From the NCBI RefSeq assembly GCF_000745475.1, contig NZ_JQJJ01000010.1, forward strand, positions 248,001 through 312,000: DNA of 64,000 nucleotides, read 5' to 3'. Below the pieces are notes generated by a model, which saw only the letters and a list, made by a program, of their open reading frames with translations, ran no database searches and was not told where the DNA came from. The position numbers and the translations under genes are program-made. Source of the stretch: Allobosea sp. UNC402CLCol. Its GTDB lineage: Bacteria > Pseudomonadota > Alphaproteobacteria > Rhizobiales > Beijerinckiaceae. Of this stretch, positions 1-8,454 are shown in pieces (position 1 is the stretch's first letter; each line of letters begins with the position of its first letter).

Positions 1-1
1 C

Positions 2-367
2 CGGCCGGAGAACCTGCACGACGTTCCCTTCGTCGCCTTCAACACCGAGACCTATACCGGGCAGAAGGTCGCGAGCATGTTCGAGAGCTACAATGTCCGG
101 ACCCATGTCGTCCTGACCGCCGACTCCAATTCGACGCTCTGCCATTTCGTCGCGGCGGGGCTCGGGGTCTCGCTGGTGCATCCGCTCTTCATCGCGGGCG
201 TGGAGAAGCAGGTCGTGGTGCGTCCGTTCGAGCCGACCATCCCGCTGGATTTCCTGGTCTGCTTCGCGCGCGACGCCCGCAACGTCCCGCTGATCGCGGA
301 CTTCGCCAACGAAGCCAAGGCGACGGCGACGAGCTTCATCGACGATCTGGCGAAGAGCTGGGCCTGA
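2..367 (+). CDS. LysR-family regulator, C-terminal part (cut by window edge)
   Basis: The reading frame is open from the first bases and ends at a TGA at 365-367, giving about 121 residues of the C-terminal effector-binding domain of a LysR-type regulator. The stretch with SNSTLCHFVAAGLGVSLVHP is the usual part of that domain in which a conserved pocket precedes a hydrophobic strand; the end is the normal variable tail. The DNA-binding helix-turn-helix lies outside the window. The gene points at, and converges with, the peptide ABC permease gene that ends at 409, so it is a candidate local regulator, but a regulator normally sits divergent from its target and this one does not. Family assignment is good; effector unknown. 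Confidence 0.75.
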   Translation, partial: RPENLHDVPFVAFNTETYTGQKVASMFESYNVRTHVVLTADSNSTLCHFVAAGLGVSLVHPLFIAGVEKQVVVRPFEPTIPLDFLVCFARDARNVPLIADFANEAKATATSFIDDLAKSWA

Positions 368-408
368 CGCCGGCCTTCGGTTGCCGCGGCGGCGCGCGCC
401 GCATGCGG

Positions 409-1266
409 TCAGTGCCGGTCGGCGCGCGGATCGAGCCAGTCGCGCAGCCAGTCGCCCAAGAGATTGACGCTGAGCACGGTGAGCATCAGGGCGAGGCCAG
501 GCAGGGTGATGATCCACCAGGCGCTGGCGATATAGGTGCGCCCGTCGGCGAGCATCCGGCCCCAGCTCGGCGAGGGCGGCTGGATGCCGAGGCCGAGGAA
601 GCTCAGGCCGGCTTCGAGCACGATGGTGCGCGCGAGTTCCAGCGTCGCGACGACGAAGACCGGCGTCAGGACGTTGGGCAGGATGTGGCGCAGCAGCAGG
701 CGGGCATGGCCTGCGCCCATGGCGAGCGCCGCCTGGACGAATTCGCGTTCCCGGACGGTCAGGACTTGCGCCCTGACGATGCGGGCATAGCGGACCCAGC
801 TGGTCAGGGCGAGCACGGCGATCAGGTTGTGCAGGCTGGGGCCGAGCGCGGCGACGACCAGAAGCGCCAGCAACATCAGCGGGAAGGCGAGCTGGATGTC
901 GACCAGCCGCATCAGGATGCGGTCGTACCAGCCGCCGAAATAGCCGGCGACGAGGCCCAGAAACACGCCGACGATGCCGCCGAGGATCACGGCCGAGCCC
1001 GCGATGGTCAGGGTGACGCGGCTGCCGGCGATGATGCGGCTCAGGATGTCGCGGCCGAGCTGGTCGGTGCCGAAGGGGTGGGCGCCCAGCCCGGCCCAGG
1101 AGAGCGTCGGCGCCATCATCCGGGCCTTCAGATCGCCGCGCGTCGGGTCGGGCAGGCCGAGCCAGGGCCCGGCGAGCGCCAGCACAAGCAGGAGCACCAG
1201 CAAGGCGGCGCCGAGCAGGCCCAGCCAGTTCGCGCGCTGGCGATGCAGGAACGAGAGCAGCCTCAT
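409..1266 (-). CDS. Peptide/nickel-type ABC transporter permease (DppC-like)
   Basis: Inner-membrane permease subunit of a peptide/opine/nickel-class ABC importer (BPD_transp_1 fold), 285 residues, the usual size for DppC/OppC. A first membrane helix near residues 16-34 is followed by the DppC-type N-terminal segment containing HPFGTDQLGRDILSR near residues 62-76, which is diagnostic of this subfamily. The EAA-type cytoplasmic loop (ALAMGAGHARLLLRHILPN) near residues 180-198 contacts the ATPase. It overlaps the upstream DppB-like gene by four bases (ATGA), indicating translational coupling. No ATPase gene follows: the next gene is the convergent LysR gene. Substrate unknown; linkage to hydantoinase genes suggests a small amide or peptide. 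Confidence 0.9.
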   Translation of the reverse strand: MRLLSFLHRQRANWLGLLGAALLVLLLVLALAGPWLGLPDPTRGDLKARMMAPTLSWAGLGAHPFGTDQLGRDILSRIIAGSRVTLTIAGSAVILGGIVGVFLGLVAGYFGGWYDRILMRLVDIQLAFPLMLLALLVVAALGPSLHNLIAVLALTSWVRYARIVRAQVLTVREREFVQAALAMGAGHARLLLRHILPNVLTPVFVVATLELARTIVLEAGLSFLGLGIQPPSPSWGRMLADGRTYIASAWWIITLPGLALMLTVLSVNLLGDWLRDWLDPRADRH

Positions 1267-2183
1267 GATTCCTGCCGGATGCGCGGGTCGATCAGGGTGT
1301 AGAGCAGGTCGACCAGGAGATTGACCAGGACGAAGATGGTCGCGACCACGGCGACGCCGGCCTGCACGACCGGGAAATCCTTGGTCTCGATCGCCTGCAC
1401 GATCAATCGCCCGACGCCCGGCCAGGCGAAGACGGTCTCGGTCACGGCGGCGCCGCCGAGAAGCTCGCCTGCGAGGATCCCGGTCATGGTGATGACCGGG
1501 ATCAGCGAGTTGCGGCCGACATGCCAGATATAGACGCGGCGGGGGCTAAGGCCCTTCGCATAGGCCGTGCGGACATAGTCGTCGCGCATCACGTCGAGCA
1601 TGGAGGAGCGCAGCAGGCGCGCGATGCTGGCCGTGGTGAAGCAGGCCAATGTCACCGAGGGCAGGACAAGGTTCTGCCATTCGCCGTAGCCGCCTGTCGG
1701 GAACCAGCCGAGCTGCACCGCGAAGAGCAGGATCAGCATGATGCCGAGCCAGAAGGAGGGCGTCGCCTGGCCGAGCAGCGCCACGAGCAGGACCAGCCCC
1801 TCGATCGCGGATCCCCGATAGATCGCGGCGAGCGCGCCGGCCATGCCGCCGATCAGCACGCCGATCGCCAGCGCGCAGCCGGCGAGCAGGGCCGTGGCCG
1901 GCAGCCTTTCGAGCACGACGTCGAGCGCCGGGCGCGCGAACTGGAAGGACTGGCCGAAATCGCCCTTCAGCGCATGGAGGAGGAAGGTCAGATATTGCTG
2001 CAGCAGCGGCTGGTCGAGCCCGAGCTGCGTGCGCAGCTCGTGCATTTGCGCTTCCGTCGCGCCGATCGGCAGCAGCAGCACGGCGGGGTCGCCGAGCAGC
2101 CGCGAGACGACGAAGACGATCGTGACCACGCCCCAGATCGCGATCAGGCCTTCGCCGAGGCGGGAGGTCAGGTGGCGCGGCAT
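1263..2183 (-). CDS. Peptide/nickel-type ABC transporter permease (DppB-like)
   Basis: Partner permease of the DppC-like protein, 306 residues, normal for DppB/OppB. The protein starts with an N-terminal membrane helix (about residues 10-30), continues with the periplasmic segment holding LGLDQPLLQQYLTFL near 53-67 that is typical of DppB proteins, and has five further helices with the EAA loop (RTAYAKGLSPRRVYIWHVGRN) near 204-225. The final residues, TLIDPRIRQES, are the family's usual end (YxxxDPRIR). It lies 27 bases downstream of the HyuB-like gene and overlaps the next permease, so both permeases are probably on one mRNA with the hydantoinase genes and the binding protein further upstream. 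Confidence 0.9.
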   Translation of the reverse strand: MPRHLTSRLGEGLIAIWGVVTIVFVVSRLLGDPAVLLLPIGATEAQMHELRTQLGLDQPLLQQYLTFLLHALKGDFGQSFQFARPALDVVLERLPATALLAGCALAIGVLIGGMAGALAAIYRGSAIEGLVLLVALLGQATPSFWLGIMLILLFAVQLGWFPTGGYGEWQNLVLPSVTLACFTTASIARLLRSSMLDVMRDDYVRTAYAKGLSPRRVYIWHVGRNSLIPVITMTGILAGELLGGAAVTETVFAWPGVGRLIVQAIETKDFPVVQAGVAVVATIFVLVNLLVDLLYTLIDPRIRQES

Positions 2184-2210
2184 CCGGCGGCCTCCATCGT
2201 CAGACGATCC

Positions 2211-3857
2211 TCAGAGCTTCAGCCCGTAGATTTCCACGGCCGCCTCGCGCGAGATCCGCTCCTCGCGCAGATCGCGCTCGACCAGCGCGCGGTCGCGCTT
2301 TTTCGGATCGCCGAAGCCGCCGCCGCCGGCCGCGACCATGCCGACCCATTCGCCCGGCTGCAGGATGCCGGCGCGGCGGTCGAGCGGCTTGGCGCCGGGC
2401 GAGAGCTCGACGCGCGCGGTCAGGCCGTCCTGGCCACCCTTGAGGCCGAAGGGCGGCACGATGCTGTTGGTGCCGCCGGCCGAGATGCGGGCGGTGTGGT
2501 CGAGCATCTCGACGCGCCGCCTGAGCGTCATGCCGCCGCGATACTGGCCCGCGCCGCCGGAATCCTGCACCAGCTCGTAGCACTTCACCATGACGGGGTG
2601 CTCGATCTCGAGCGCCTCGATCGGCAGATTGGCGGTGTTGGTCGTGTTCACCTGCACGCCGTCGAGCCCGTCCTTGTCGGCGCGCGCGCCCATGCCGCCG
2701 CCATGCATCTCGTTATAGACGTAGAAGCGGCCGGTGCGCGGATGGATTCCGCTGGTGGTCAGGAGCGTGCCGCCGGTCGAGGCGGCGGCGATGCGCTCTG
2801 GCACGACATCGGCGAGCGCGGCGAAGATCATGTCGACGAGGCGCTGGCCGATATCGGTGCGGCTGTAGACGGCCGCCGGCGGCGTCGAATTCAGCACGGA
2901 GCCCAGCGGCGCAGAGACATGGATCGGCCGGTGGAAGCCCGAATTGGCCGGCAGATCGGGATCGACGATCGCCTTCACGGCGAAATACACCGTCGCCAGC
3001 AGCGCCGTATAGACCATGTTGATGGGGGCGCGGACCTGTTCGGGCGCATCGGGGAAGTCGATGAAGATCTCGTCGCCCTTGACCTCGATCACCACCTTCA
3101 GGTCCATCACGCCATCGATCAGGTTGCTGTCGAAGTCGTGGCGGAAGCTGTAGGTGCCGTCCGGAATCTGGGCGATGCCGGCGCGGGTGCGCCGCTCGGT
3201 ATAGTCCAGCACCTGCGCGCCGGCGGCGCGCACCGTCTCGGCGCCGTATTTGTCGCAGAGCGCCTGGTAGCGCTGCACGCCGAGGCGATTGGCCGCCATC
3301 TGGGCGCGGAAGTCGTTGATGCGCTCGCGCGGAACCTGGCAGTTCAGCAGGATGAGCTGCATCAGGTCTTCCTGCAGCACGCCCTCGCGATAGAGCCTGA
3401 CCGGCGGGATGCGCAGGCCCTCCTGGAAGATATGGGCGTGGCCGCGATCGACGAAGTCGGAATGGTGGGCGAGGTTCGTCACCCAGGCGACGAGCTTGTC
3501 GCCATGGAAGATCGGCTCGAGGAAGACGATGTCGTTGAGATGCGTGCCGCCGCCGGTATAGGCGTCGTTGCCGACGAAGACGTCTCCCGGACGCACGGTC
3601 GAGAGATCGTGGTTCTTGAAGACGTGCTCGGCGATGCCGAGCAGCGAGCCGAGATGCACCGGGATATGCTCGGCCTGGGCGATGGTGCGCCCGGCGGCGT
3701 CGAACAGCGCGGTCGAGCAGTCCTGCCGCTCCTTGATGTTGGTCGAATAGGCCGCGCGGATGATCGCCTTGCCCATCTCCTCGACGATGGTGGTGAGCGC
3801 GCTGCCGATGACCTCGACGGTGATCGGGTCGAGCTGCGTCTTGGCTTTGTCCAGCAT
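2211..3857 (-). CDS. Hydantoinase/oxoprolinase family subunit B (HyuB-like)
   Basis: 548-residue member of the hydantoinase B/oxoprolinase family. These proteins pair with HyuA proteins to open cyclic imides or lactams (hydantoins, 5-oxoproline) at the cost of ATP, and relatives carboxylate ketones. The N-terminus (DPITVEVIGSAL) and the region VRPGDVFVGNDAYTGGGTHL near 99-118 are family hallmarks, as is the Gly-rich GGMGARADKDG stretch near 383-393. Length is normal for the short bacterial subunit. It starts two bases after the HyuA stop codon, so the two subunits are almost certainly made together. The real substrate cannot be read from sequence; association with a peptide-type importer suggests imported cyclic amides. 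5-Oxoprolinase and acetone-carboxylase-like roles remain alternatives. Confidence 0.9.
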   Translation of the reverse strand: MLDKAKTQLDPITVEVIGSALTTIVEEMGKAIIRAAYSTNIKERQDCSTALFDAAGRTIAQAEHIPVHLGSLLGIAEHVFKNHDLSTVRPGDVFVGNDAYTGGGTHLNDIVFLEPIFHGDKLVAWVTNLAHHSDFVDRGHAHIFQEGLRIPPVRLYREGVLQEDLMQLILLNCQVPRERINDFRAQMAANRLGVQRYQALCDKYGAETVRAAGAQVLDYTERRTRAGIAQIPDGTYSFRHDFDSNLIDGVMDLKVVIEVKGDEIFIDFPDAPEQVRAPINMVYTALLATVYFAVKAIVDPDLPANSGFHRPIHVSAPLGSVLNSTPPAAVYSRTDIGQRLVDMIFAALADVVPERIAAASTGGTLLTTSGIHPRTGRFYVYNEMHGGGMGARADKDGLDGVQVNTTNTANLPIEALEIEHPVMVKCYELVQDSGGAGQYRGGMTLRRRVEMLDHTARISAGGTNSIVPPFGLKGGQDGLTARVELSPGAKPLDRRAGILQPGEWVGMVAAGGGGFGDPKKRDRALVERDLREERISREAAVEIYGLKL

Positions 3858-3859
3858 GG

Positions 3860-5941
3860 TCAGCCCTCGATGATGAGGTTGAGATGGGCATCGACCGTCG
3901 CGACCTGTCCCGGCAGGACGAGCGTGGTCGAATCCATCTGGTCGATGATGGCGGGGCCGGTCACCTCATGGCTCGGGCCGAGCAAGGCGCGGTCATAGAT
4001 CGGGCAGTTGGTGAAGCCGCCGGTTTCCGGCAGCCAGACCTCGCGCCAGCCGGTGATCGCGACATTGCTCGTGCCGGAGGCCGGGGGATAGGCCTTGAGG
4101 TCGGCCTTGGGCACGAGGCCGACCGCCTCGATGCGCAAGGTCGTGACCTGCACCGGCTCCTCGGCGGCGACATAGCCATAGACCTGCTTGTGGATGCGCT
4201 CGAACTCCGCGCGCAGCGTCACGAGGGCGGCCGCGTCGATCGGGCCGGCGGGGCAGGGCACGGTGAGCTCGTAGCCCTGGCCGCCATAGCGCATGTCGAC
4301 GGAGCGGATCAGCGAGCGGCGCTCCTCGGGGATCGCCTCCTGCGCGAACCAGTCCTGCCCGCGCTCCTCGAGGCCGGCGAAGCCGCTCTCCATGCCCGGC
4401 GCGCCGGCCTCGCTCAGGGGCAGGAGCCGCGTCAGCGAGAGATTGGTGCGCAGATCGGTGAGCAGCAGGCCGAGCGCGCACATGATGCCCGGATATTTCG
4501 GGACGACGAGGCGCGGGATCTCCAGCTCGCGGGCGAGCCGGGCGGCATGGATCGGGCCGGCGCCACCGAAGCCGAGCATGACATAGTCGCGCGGATCATA
4601 GCCGCGCTCGACCGAGATCACGCGGATGGCCTTGGCCATATTGGCGATGACGACGCTGATGATGCCCTGGGCCGTCTCCATGACGCCGAGGCCGAGTTGG
4701 TCGGCGAGGCGCCCGATCGCCGCCTTGGCGCGGGCCTGGTCGATCTTCATGCGGCCGTTCAGGAGATGCGTCGGGTTCAGCACCTGCAGCACGACATTGG
4801 CGTCGGTGACGGTCGGCTCCTCGTTGCCGCGCCCGTAGCAGACCGGGCCGGGATCGGCGGCGGCCGAACGCGGACCGACCTTGAGCAGGCCGCCGGCATC
4901 GATATGGGCGATCGAGCCGCCGCCGGCGCCGACCGTGTGGATGTCGAGCATCGGCAGCTTGAGCGGATAGCCGTGGACGACGGCATCGTTCGACATTTGC
5001 GGCCGGCCGCGGTCGATCAGCGAGACGTCGGTCGAGGTGCCGCCCATGTCGAAGGTGATGATGTTGTCGAAGCCGGAAAGGCCGCCAACGGACAACGCGC
5101 CGATGACGCCGGCCGCCGGCCCCGAGAGCACGGTGCGCGCCGGGAAGTTCTGCGCGACCTCCGACGAGATCACGCCGCCATTCGACTGGGTCAGATGCGG
5201 ATGGGCGTCGATGCCGATCTCAGCCAGCCGCGGCTGCAGCTTCGAGAGATAGGACTTCATGATCGGGCCGAGATAGGCGTTCACGACCGTGGTCGAGAGC
5301 CGCTCATATTCGCGGAATTCGGGCGCGACCTCATGCGAGATCGAGACGAAGGCGCCCGGCATCTCCTCGGCCAGGATCTCCTTGACACGCTTCTCATGCG
5401 CCGGCTCGACGAAGGAGAACAGGAAGCAGACGGCGACCGTGGTGATGCCGTCCGCCTTGAGCTTGCGGGCGGCGGCGCGCACCTCCTCCTCGTCGAGCGG
5501 GGTATGGATGCTGCCGTCGAAGCGCACGCGCTCGCTGACCTCGAGGCGCTTGTCGCGCGATACCAGGATGCGCGGCTTCTGCGTCTGGATGTCGTAGAGG
5601 GAATCGCGCTTCTGCCGGCGCAGTTCCAGCACGTCGCGAAAGCCCTTGGTGGTGATGAGGCCCGTCTCGGCGCCGCGCCCGACGATCAGCGCATTGGTCG
5701 CGACCGTCGTGCCATGGCCGAAATAGACGACGTCGACCTTCCGCCCCGTCGCCTTGGCGACCTCTGCGACGCCCTGCTCGATGCCGCCGGCGATGCCCAG
5801 CGAAGGGTCCTGCGGCGTGCTCGACACCTTCCAGACATGGATCTCGCCATGCGTCTCGTCGAACATGCAGACATCGGTGAAGGTGCCGCCGGAATCGACG
5901 CCGACGCGCAGCTTCAGGGTGGTTTTGTCTTGAACGGTCAT
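3860..5941 (-). CDS. Hydantoinase/oxoprolinase family subunit A (HyuA-like)
   Basis: 693-residue N-methylhydantoinase A/5-oxoprolinase A family protein, the ATP-binding partner of HyuB. The N-terminal Hydant_A_N domain carries the sugar-kinase/actin-type phosphate loop DSGGTFTD at residues 16-23. A second phosphate-binding element, FDMGGTSTDVSLID, sits near 298-311 in the hydantoinase A domain, and GAGGGSIAHID is near 338-348. Length is normal. The gene is second in a minus-strand unit: ABC binding protein, this gene, HyuB, two permeases. Known family members hydrolyse hydantoins or 5-oxoproline with ATP; which of these applies is not decided here. Confidence 0.92.
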   Translation of the reverse strand: MTVQDKTTLKLRVGVDSGGTFTDVCMFDETHGEIHVWKVSSTPQDPSLGIAGGIEQGVAEVAKATGRKVDVVYFGHGTTVATNALIVGRGAETGLITTKGFRDVLELRRQKRDSLYDIQTQKPRILVSRDKRLEVSERVRFDGSIHTPLDEEEVRAAARKLKADGITTVAVCFLFSFVEPAHEKRVKEILAEEMPGAFVSISHEVAPEFREYERLSTTVVNAYLGPIMKSYLSKLQPRLAEIGIDAHPHLTQSNGGVISSEVAQNFPARTVLSGPAAGVIGALSVGGLSGFDNIITFDMGGTSTDVSLIDRGRPQMSNDAVVHGYPLKLPMLDIHTVGAGGGSIAHIDAGGLLKVGPRSAAADPGPVCYGRGNEEPTVTDANVVLQVLNPTHLLNGRMKIDQARAKAAIGRLADQLGLGVMETAQGIISVVIANMAKAIRVISVERGYDPRDYVMLGFGGAGPIHAARLARELEIPRLVVPKYPGIMCALGLLLTDLRTNLSLTRLLPLSEAGAPGMESGFAGLEERGQDWFAQEAIPEERRSLIRSVDMRYGGQGYELTVPCPAGPIDAAALVTLRAEFERIHKQVYGYVAAEEPVQVTTLRIEAVGLVPKADLKAYPPASGTSNVAITGWREVWLPETGGFTNCPIYDRALLGPSHEVTGPAIIDQMDSTTLVLPGQVATVDAHLNLIIEG

Positions 5942-6034
5942 GACTTTGTCGCGATCCGGTTGATCGGAAATTCAGGCAAGGCTCCGCCGCCGGCGAGCCG
6001 ATGAGGCCCGCCGCTCAGGTCGTTCGAGGGACGT

Positions 6035-7537
6035 TCAGCGCGTCTTGATGTCGATCGCGCGGACCCAGTCGTCGCCGCGCGCCTGCCAGGCGATGGTCTT
6101 GGACTGGGCGTAGGTGATCGGCGTGAAGAACATGAAGATCGAGGGCGAATCCTCGCAGAGCTGCTTGGTCAGCTTGCGATAGAGCCCCAGACGCCTGATC
6201 GGATTATTGGTCGAACGGGCCGCCTTCGCATCCTCGTTGAAGCTGTCGTTCTCCCAGTAGGATTGTGGGTTCTCCTTCTCCCAGAAGTTCAGGAGCCCGC
6301 CTGCGTCGAGCGTCGGCCACCCCAGGCCGAAATAGGCGGAGTCGCCGAGATTCTTGCCGACGATGTACTTGTTCATGAAGGCGCCGAATTCCATCTCGCG
6401 CAGCTTCACGGTGACGCCGATCTCGCCGAGCTGGGAGGCGACGACCTGGGCGATGTCGGAAGCCTGGATGTAGCGCCCGGTCGGCACTTCCAGATCCATG
6501 GTCAGGCCGTTGGCGAAGCCGGCCTCGGCCAAGAGCTTCTTGGCCTCGGCGGGATCGTAGGGGACGGGCTTCAGATCGGGGTTGTAGCCGAAATAGACCG
6601 GGGACAGCGGCTGGCAGGCGCTGATCTGGGCCAGGCCGTCGAGCAGCCCGTCATTGATCGCCTTGCGGTCGATGCCGAGATTGAGCGCGCGCCAGAGCTT
6701 CGGGTTGTCCTTGAACGGCGCCTTCAGCCCGTTGAGCTTGATGAACATGCCGCGCGTGCCGGCGACCGAGGAGGCCTCGGCCTTGCCGCCCGCCTTGATG
6801 CGCGCGATCTCGGAGGTCGGGAAGCCGGTGATGAGATCGACATCGCCGGCCTGGAGCGCGGCGATGCGCGAGGAATCCTCGGGGATGATGCGGAAGGTGA
6901 CGTTGTCGAAGGCCGGCTTCTCGCCCCAGTAGTCCTGGCGCGCCTTCAGCACGATGCGGTCGCCGCTGGCGAAACGGACGAGCTCATAGGGGCCGCTGCC
7001 GAGCGCCGCCACGGAGGGGTTGTTCTGCTGCGTCCATTTCGGCGGCATCAGCAGGAACATCGACATCTGGTCGGGCAGGTCGGGATAGGCGCCCTTGGTG
7101 ACGAACTCGACGGTGGTCGGGGAGATGACCCGGACCTCGTTGATCGCGGCGAACCAGGGCTTGTTGCGCGCGCCGGTCTTGGGGTCGAGCACACGCTCGA
7201 CATTCCATTTCACGGCCTCCGCATCGAGCTTCTCGCCGTTCGAGAAGGTCACGCCCTCGCGCAGGGTGAATTGCCAGGCGGTGTCGCCGATCGCCTGCCA
7301 TTTGGTGGCGAGGCCCGGCCGCAGCTTCAGGTCGGGGCCGCGATCGACCAGCGGGGTGTAGATATGGGCGGCGACGCTGAGGTCGGTACCGACCGTCGTC
7401 GACTTGTCGGGATCGAGCGTGTTGACGTTGCTCGACAGCGCGATCGTCAGGTCGCGCGCCAAGGCGGGGGAGAGAAGGGCGGTTGAGCTCATCGCGAAGG
7501 CGAGAGCGGCGGCGAGGCTGTGGGCCCGGTTGCGCAT
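6035..7537 (-). CDS. ABC transporter substrate-binding protein, peptide/opine type (SBP_bac_5)
   Basis: Periplasmic solute receptor of the DppA/OppA class, 500 residues. Residues 1-27 form a Sec signal peptide ending near PALA. The mature N-terminus (DLTIALSSNVNTLDPDKSTT) is the typical opening of the SBP_bac_5 family, and WQFTLREGVTFSNGEKLDAE near 87-106 is the family signature. It is the first gene of the minus-strand hydantoinase/permease unit and lies divergent from the GntR gene, with a strong promoter candidate and an inverted repeat in the 208-base gap. It probably delivers substrate to the DppB/DppC-like permeases about 4 kb downstream. The ligand is unknown. Confidence 0.92.
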   Translation of the reverse strand: MRNRAHSLAAALAFAMSSTALLSPALARDLTIALSSNVNTLDPDKSTTVGTDLSVAAHIYTPLVDRGPDLKLRPGLATKWQAIGDTAWQFTLREGVTFSNGEKLDAEAVKWNVERVLDPKTGARNKPWFAAINEVRVISPTTVEFVTKGAYPDLPDQMSMFLLMPPKWTQQNNPSVAALGSGPYELVRFASGDRIVLKARQDYWGEKPAFDNVTFRIIPEDSSRIAALQAGDVDLITGFPTSEIARIKAGGKAEASSVAGTRGMFIKLNGLKAPFKDNPKLWRALNLGIDRKAINDGLLDGLAQISACQPLSPVYFGYNPDLKPVPYDPAEAKKLLAEAGFANGLTMDLEVPTGRYIQASDIAQVVASQLGEIGVTVKLREMEFGAFMNKYIVGKNLGDSAYFGLGWPTLDAGGLLNFWEKENPQSYWENDSFNEDAKAARSTNNPIRRLGLYRKLTKQLCEDSPSIFMFFTPITYAQSKTIAWQARGDDWVRAIDIKTR

Positions 7538-7563
7538 GACGATCCCCTGTGCTTGACTTTGGC

Positions 7564-7596
7564 GCCAATCTTGAATTCACGATTGGCATCTGTCAA
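7564..7596 (-). promoter_or_regulatory. Candidate promoter with overlapping operator for the binding-protein/hydantoinase unit
   Basis: On the minus strand a TTGACA -35 box (7596-7591) is followed after 17 bases by CAAGAT (7573-7568). A perfect 7-bp inverted repeat, GCCAATC (7564-7570) and GATTGGC (7581-7587) with a 10-base spacer, covers the -10 box and part of the spacer. A 10-bp palindrome TTGGCGCCAA overlaps its edge (7559-7568). This layout fits a repressor operator; the divergent GntR/FCD regulator is the obvious candidate. Boxes are seen in the sequence; function is inferred. Confidence 0.45.
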
Positions 7597-7745
7597 TCTC
7601 GGTCTATGGATGTTTTTGCTCAATCGGCGGGCACGGGCAGTGAGCTTCACCTCCGGATGCCTGCAGGCGAATTGCGGTCGGGCGGCAAAGCGGGTGATGA
7701 TGGCCGGGGGAACATGCTCGGATTCGTCTTTTGGAACACGGCGCG

Positions 7746-8432
7746 ATGGTTTTGGTGACTGAGCAGGGCGGCAGGACGGCTGGCGAGGCGGGCGGCAAGC
7801 GCGCCGCCGGCGGCAGCGCCTCGCGGGCGCGCGAACTCGCAAAGCTGATCGAGAAGGACATCAGCACGGGCCGGCTCAGCGCCGGCTCCTGGCTGAAGCA
7901 GGTCGATCTCGAAGCGCAGTACAGCGCCTCACGGCTCGACATCCGCCAGGCGCTGGACCGGCTCGAGGAGAAGGGCTTCGTCAAGCTGGAGGCCAATCGC
8001 GGCTACCGCGTCGAGAGTTTCGACAAGGAGCGCTTCCGCAATGTGGTGACGATCCGCGCGATCCTGGAGGTCGCGGCCGCCGCGGAGGTGCTGAAGCATA
8101 TCGATGAGGCGGGGCTGCAACGCTTGCTGCTGCGCGCTGACGCCTTCGCCGAAGCCGTCAATGCCGGGACCGTGGTCGCGCAGGAGGAGGCGAACTACGC
8201 CTTCCATGCCGTGATGCTGGAATTCTGCCCGAACCGCGACCTCGTCTCGATGATCTTCGATTTGCGTAGCCGGGTGCCCGTCACGTTGACGCGCGAGAAG
8301 AACACCGCCGCCCTGCTCGCCAATACGGTGAGCGAGCACTACGAGATCGTCGAACGCCTGCGCGAGCGCGACAAGCCCGGGCTGGAGGCCGTCGTCCACA
8401 AGCATGTGATGGGCGGTCTCGAAGTCGTCTGA
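7746..8432 (+). CDS. GntR-family transcriptional regulator with FCD domain
   Basis: 228 residues from the ATG at 7746; a TTG at 7731 would add five residues but has no better ribosome site. A basic, Gly/Ala-rich lead is followed by a winged helix-turn-helix near residues 28-92 (SRLDIRQALDRLEEKGFVKL is the recognition region) and an all-helical FCD ligand-binding domain near 95-225. FCD-type GntR proteins usually repress catabolic operons and are released by a small carboxylate. The gene is divergent from the binding-protein/hydantoinase unit and 22 bases upstream of an opine-dehydrogenase-like gene, so it may control both. Confidence 0.9.
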   Translation: MVLVTEQGGRTAGEAGGKRAAGGSASRARELAKLIEKDISTGRLSAGSWLKQVDLEAQYSASRLDIRQALDRLEEKGFVKLEANRGYRVESFDKERFRNVVTIRAILEVAAAAEVLKHIDEAGLQRLLLRADAFAEAVNAGTVVAQEEANYAFHAVMLEFCPNRDLVSMIFDLRSRVPVTLTREKNTAALLANTVSEHYEIVERLRERDKPGLEAVVHKHVMGGLEVV

Positions 8433-8454
8433 CATCACCCGAGGGAATTGAGCC

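Noticed and set aside
403..6004. Long plus-strand open frames (up to 825 codons) opposite the hydantoinase/permease genes
   Set aside because: They are Arg/Ala/Asp/His-rich antisense shadows of real, recognisable minus-strand genes; GC-rich coding DNA creates such frames.
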